NCBI RefSeq assembly: GCF_001939075.1
Contig: NZ_MPTA01000005.1
Location: 124,001 to 188,000 of the forward strand
Direction: 5' to 3'
DNA from: Paenisporosarcina indica
Lineage (GTDB): Bacteria > Bacillota > Bacilli > Bacillales_A > Planococcaceae
Length of the DNA: 64,000 bases
Shown here: in pieces, positions 61,157 through 64,000 of the stretch
How positions within the stretch are numbered: position 1 is the first letter of the stretch
Layout: each line of letters starts with the position of its first letter
Position numbers and translations under genes: made by a program
Notes under the pieces: model-generated
The model's database searches: none
What the model was told of the DNA's origin: nothing
What the model saw: only the letters and a program-made list of their open reading frames with translations

Positions 61157-61210
61157 AAAAACCTCATTTAGTTGTGATACGGTTCTCCGTAACGAATGTA
61201 AGTGCGGTTT
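61157..61210 (+). repeat. Dispersed palindromic repeat, copy F
   Basis: Opens AACCTCATTTAG and closes GTAAGTGCGGTTT, with centre GATACGGTTCTCCGTAAC. Downstream of the SDR gene. Confidence 0.8.
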
Positions 61211-61260
61211 CATTTTGCGTATAATTTTTGTTTATGCAGCTGCTGCAAAACATATAACGC

Positions 61261-61998
61261 TTATTGAGCTGTATAACCACCGTCAACAGTTAAGCTATTT
61301 CCAGTCATGAATGAAGAATCATCACTCGCCATGAATAATACTGCTTTAGCCATTTCTTCTGATCGTCCTAGACGTTTCATCGGAGTCATCGAAGCTAATA
61401 CTTGTTTACTCTCTTCTGGAATAATTGGTGTGTCGATGAAGCCTGGGCATAGTGAGTTAACGCGAATATTTTGATCTGCATATTCAAGTGCAAGTGAGCG
61501 TGTTAAATTAATTACGCCGCCTTTTGCTGCATTATAAGCTGCCGATCCAGGTGAACCAACCCAACCATACATAGAAGCAGTGTTCACGATTGTACCCCCG
61601 CCCGCTTTTAACATTTCACGGATTGCTTCACGCGCTACTAAGAATACGCCATCTAAGTCAACATTGACTGTGTTGCGCCATTCAGAGTATTCTAACTCAT
61701 GAGAAGGGTGAACGCGACCAATACCTGCATTGTTGAACACAACGTCCACTTTGCCGAAAGCTTCAATTGTTTGTTTAAAGATATTCGCTACATCTTCTTC
61801 ACTTGTAATATTCGCTTTAACGAATAATGCTTCGGCGTTAAGCGCTTTCAGTTCTGCTTCAAAAGCTTTTCCTTTTTCTTCATTTAAATCTACAAGTACT
61901 ACTTTAGCACCTTCTGAAACAAATAATTTTGCTGTTGCTGCCCCAATACCTGATGCTCCACCAGTAATTATAGCTACTTTATTTTGTAATTTACCCAT
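61261..61998 (-). CDS. SDR-family oxidoreductase
   Basis: Classical short-chain dehydrogenase of 245 residues. TGGASGIGAATAKLF (NAD(P)-binding), NNAGIGRVH, catalytic Ser in NTASMYGWVG and YNAAKGGVINL (YxxxK). The acidic residue after the second strand (LVDLNEE) favours NAD(H). Substrate unknown. GGGGGA precedes ATG. Divergent from the TetR regulator at 62198, its probable regulator. Confidence 0.87.
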   Translation of the reverse strand: MGKLQNKVAIITGGASGIGAATAKLFVSEGAKVVLVDLNEEKGKAFEAELKALNAEALFVKANITSEEDVANIFKQTIEAFGKVDVVFNNAGIGRVHPSHELEYSEWRNTVNVDLDGVFLVAREAIREMLKAGGGTIVNTASMYGWVGSPGSAAYNAAKGGVINLTRSLALEYADQNIRVNSLCPGFIDTPIIPEESKQVLASMTPMKRLGRSEEMAKAVLFMASDDSSFMTGNSLTVDGGYTAQ

Positions 61999-62197
61999 TT
62001 TATATTCCCCCTGTATAATTATTAAGAAGCAATAGAATATTTTAGTTAAGATTCATAGTCCAAATTATAGTATGTGCTACTTTGTTCACAATTAAACTTA
62101 AACATTTCGGTCAGATTCAACAACCATTAGATTATTATAAAATGTGCAAGTAATAGACACTTTAGAAGGTTTTGTCTTTTAACATGGAGGGATGTTC

Positions 62198-62800
62198 ATG
62201 GGAAATCAGCAAAATATATCATCTAAACGACAAAATCGAACAAAAGAACATTTTAAGCTAGCACTAATTGAACTTATAAAAAGAGATGGTTACCATGCTG
62301 TTTCTATAAAGGATATTGTAAATCAAGCCGCTTATAATCGCAGTACATTTTATGTGCATTATCAAGATAAAATTCAATTGGCTGAAGACTTATTCGATTC
62401 GATGCTTCAAGGATTAGAAGATTCGGTAGGAAAACCATATGTGCCTGGTCAAAAATTATTTACAACAAAGCTAAATACACCATCTTTTAATATCATTTCT
62501 TACATATATGAGAATCGGAATTTTTTTGAACTGATTAAATATGATGATACCTTGCCAGGATTGCATACAAAATTCCCTCAAACTATCTTAAAAATTTACC
62601 AAGTACAATTCAATTTCCAAACGATCAATAACATCCCAGTAAACATGGATTATTTTAAACGTTATACTGCCTATGGTTTTTACGGACTTATTCTGAATTG
62701 GATTAACAGTGGTTTCGAAGAATCTCAAGAGGAATTTATCGAAGAAGTAATTGCTTTAACGAAAACTCATATTTATTCATTTGAGTATATTGGGAAATGA
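62198..62800 (+). CDS. TetR-family regulator
   Basis: About 200 residues. N-terminal HTH: FKLALIELIKRDGYHAVSIK and NQAAYNRSTFYVHYQDK. The C-terminal domain is of the TetR_C-type seen in DhaS-like regulators (FFELIKYDDTLPGL). GGAGGG is 6 nt before the second ATG (62198), preferred over ATG 62192. Divergent from the SDR gene; I did not find a convincing palindrome between them. A terminator follows. Confidence 0.85.
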   Translation: MGNQQNISSKRQNRTKEHFKLALIELIKRDGYHAVSIKDIVNQAAYNRSTFYVHYQDKIQLAEDLFDSMLQGLEDSVGKPYVPGQKLFTTKLNTPSFNIISYIYENRNFFELIKYDDTLPGLHTKFPQTILKIYQVQFNFQTINNIPVNMDYFKRYTAYGFYGLILNWINSGFEESQEEFIEEVIALTKTHIYSFEYIGK

Positions 62801-62843
62801 TAAAATGACTCTTATGTTTGTGCATCCGGTGCAATATATTTAT

Positions 62844-62886
62844 CGACACCACTTTCATGTTTCTTAAGTGGTGTCGTGTTTTTTTA
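62844..62886 (+). terminator. Terminator after the TetR gene
   Basis: CGACACCACTT pairs perfectly with AAGTGGTGTCG, then a T-run. Confidence 0.88.
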
Positions 62887-62931
62887 CTATGAACGTTCAT
62901 CCACCTGGTACAAGAAATTTATTAGGGTTTC

Positions 62932-63039
62932 CTACTCCCCCTCCCCATCACTAACATCCAACACAACTGGTCTTGGTGCTCGATTCAAAGTGTTTTCATA
63001 ATGCTTTGCACTATTTAAATAGCTGGATGTAATATAGAG
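62932..63039 (-). pseudogene. 3' stub of a lost gene
   Basis: Minus-strand codons read LYITSSYLNSAKHYENTLNR and APRPVVLDVSDGEGE to TAG 62932-62934, with a stop directly upstream and no start. Family not recognised. Confidence 0.4.
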
Positions 63040-63083
63040 TCATGGATATAGCTCTGTAAAGTTAGTAATATAACCTGTCTCTC

Positions 63084-63493
63084 TTACTCCAACAGCTCTT
63101 CCGGAAGTAGCTTAAATCCTTCAATCATCGTGTCTTCTTCCACCTCGATTAATAGACAGCGTTTGCCATTGTAATTGACCTGTTTGACATATCTCAAGTC
63201 TTGAGGGCTAATCGCAATATTTGCTACTTTCGTGCTGATTTTAATGGACTTGGACGCGTAACTCGGAACGATATGGCGCTTGCTTTCATTTCATAGTTTT
63301 TGTCTTCAACCACCTGCTGAACGGCCCTTTCCACTTTTTCAGTACTCACATCTTTTACGCCTTCTGCACATGTGCAACCTCTATAGCCAAAGTAGGAGTA
63401 CTCCCTTCTTCGTCCTCACTCTCTTCTTCCACCACTAACATATGATCGATTTCATCATATACATCGGCGAGAGTTTTCAAATTTACTTCATCA
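63084..63493 (-). pseudogene. Broken partial copy of the DUF4317 gene 3' end
   Basis: Nearly identical to 4656-5073 in the DUF4317 gene, including the same stop codon and six bases beyond it (homology starts at 63078). A 2-base insertion near 63272-63276 (GGCGCTTG for GGCTTG) and a shortened segment near 63355-63390 break the frame. Only about the last 140 codons are present. A partial duplication over some 58 kb, now decaying. Confidence 0.88.
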
Positions 63494-63520
63494 ACAAACG
63501 TTTTTGGTGAATTTCATAAT

Positions 63521-63560
63521 AAAAAATGCGCATGGAAGTATTTCTCCAAGCGCATTTTTT
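63521..63560. terminator. Bidirectional terminator
   Basis: AAAAAATGCGC pairs perfectly with GCGCATTTTTT around an inner TGG/CCA. Confidence 0.85.
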
Positions 63561-63688
63561 AAACTTACTTTTTTACAATAGTTAAATATAATTGACTTCT
63601 AGTATCTATTATTAAAAATGTGTATTCTTAGCACCAAAAAGATAAAATTCCCATAAAATCCTAAGGCTATTTACAGCTCTTATAGAAC
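63561..63688. other. Intergenic region before the cortex hydrolase stop
   Basis: AT-rich, no gene seen. Confidence 0.4.
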
Positions 63689-64000
63689 CTAGCCTCTATA
63701 TACACTTTCGCATGTCTCGGGTGCTGGTTCATAAAAACAGTGATCTTTATATTGGCCAGTAAATGGTTGACCATACCAAGTCGGAGGGCATGGAGCATAT
63801 GGATTGAAATACCACAGTGCATATTTCGCTGGATGTCCTCTCCAATAATCCAACACTTGTTTTGCTAATCTTCTTTCAGATTCTCTCGCTCCTTGGTAGA
63901 ACAAATTACCTTTTTGGACAGCTTCGAAAGAGTAATTACCGCCTTGTATCTGAAAGATGACTTGTTCAATTGTTCTTACATCTCTAAAGTCCAAGCAATC
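63689..64000 (-). CDS. Spore cortex-lytic cell wall hydrolase (CwlJ/SleB family), C-terminal part
   Basis: Hydrolyses spore cortex peptidoglycan during germination. The frame is open to the right edge, so only the last 103 residues are seen. They hold the Hydrolase_2 domain end: VIFQIQGGNYSFEAVQKGN, the helix ERRLAKQVLDYWRGHPAKY and FNPYAPCPPTWYGQPFTG. CwlJ has this ending without an added C-terminal domain; SleB is the alternative. Stop codon at 63689-63691. Confidence 0.85.
   Translation of the reverse strand, partial: DCLDFRDVRTIEQVIFQIQGGNYSFEAVQKGNLFYQGARESERRLAKQVLDYWRGHPAKYALWYFNPYAPCPPTWYGQPFTGQYKDHCFYEPAPETCESVYRG

Overview
The window is AT-rich (roughly mid-30s % G+C by eye) and carries a Gram-positive Bacillales chromosome segment. 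I would place it in or near the Planococcaceae/Caryophanaceae (Lysinibacillus, Solibacillus, Psychrobacillus, Sporosarcina type). The signs are a CwlJ/SleB-type spore cortex hydrolase at the right edge, SAM-I (S-box) riboswitches, strong AGGAGG ribosome sites with many TTG starts, SigA promoters, and B. subtilis-like sets (yqhG-yqhH, khtT-khtU, opp, deoD, mqo, pgeF). I saw no rRNA, tRNA, prophage or CRISPR. It reads as ordinary chromosome with much local gene decay. Genus placement is inference.

Layout. 0-13 kb: a secreted polysaccharide deacetylase, a CNT nucleoside transporter, an EamA exporter, a DUF4317 protein, a secreted PhoX-like phosphatase, deoD, relics of an IS1182-like element, a SET protein, a TIGR01777 epimerase, a GNAT and an SRPBCC protein. 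13-22 kb: a coiled-coil protein, an LLM flavin oxidoreductase divergent from an HxlR regulator, a DUF1761 protein, a guanine/hypoxanthine permease, and a TetR-controlled set (alpha/beta hydrolase, Old Yellow Enzyme, quinone-reductase-like MDR) with two matching palindromic operators. 22-36 kb: yqhG-yqhH, a TraB-family protein, khtT-khtU, a PhnA/YjdM zinc-ribbon gene with an RlaP-type nucleotidyltransferase, and a three-gene row of GAF-GAF-PAS-GGDEF-EAL protein, TPP enzyme and an unrecognised protein with an internal repeat. 36-44 kb: a tautomerase/DoxX/esterase set, an XRE-cupin regulator, an ATP-grasp enzyme, two lipoproteins, a SUKH-like protein, a pgeF-like gene and a LysM-CAP protein. 44.9-46.0 kb: a wrecked murQ-nagA-nagB cluster. 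46-52.6 kb: an oligopeptide ABC operon (oppB-C-D-F-A plus a DUF3899 gene) behind two complete SAM riboswitches in series. 52.7-64 kb: ohr, a voltage-sensor-like membrane protein, an ECF S component, mqo, a DUF899-VOC fusion, a HEAT-like protein, an SDR divergent from a TetR regulator, a duplicated and broken DUF4317 3' end, and the 3' part of a cortex hydrolase gene.

Themes. Several modules point to defence against quinones, electrophiles and peroxides (HxlR/LLM; TetR/hydrolase/OYE/MDR; tautomerase/DoxX/esterase; Ohr). A dispersed palindromic element of about 50 bp occurs six times. Short in-frame 3' stubs of lost genes, often still followed by a hairpin, recur across the window. The strongest candidates for a second look are the tandem SAM riboswitches on an opp operon, the pore-less voltage-sensor-like protein, and the TPP-enzyme/repeat-protein/GGDEF-EAL row.
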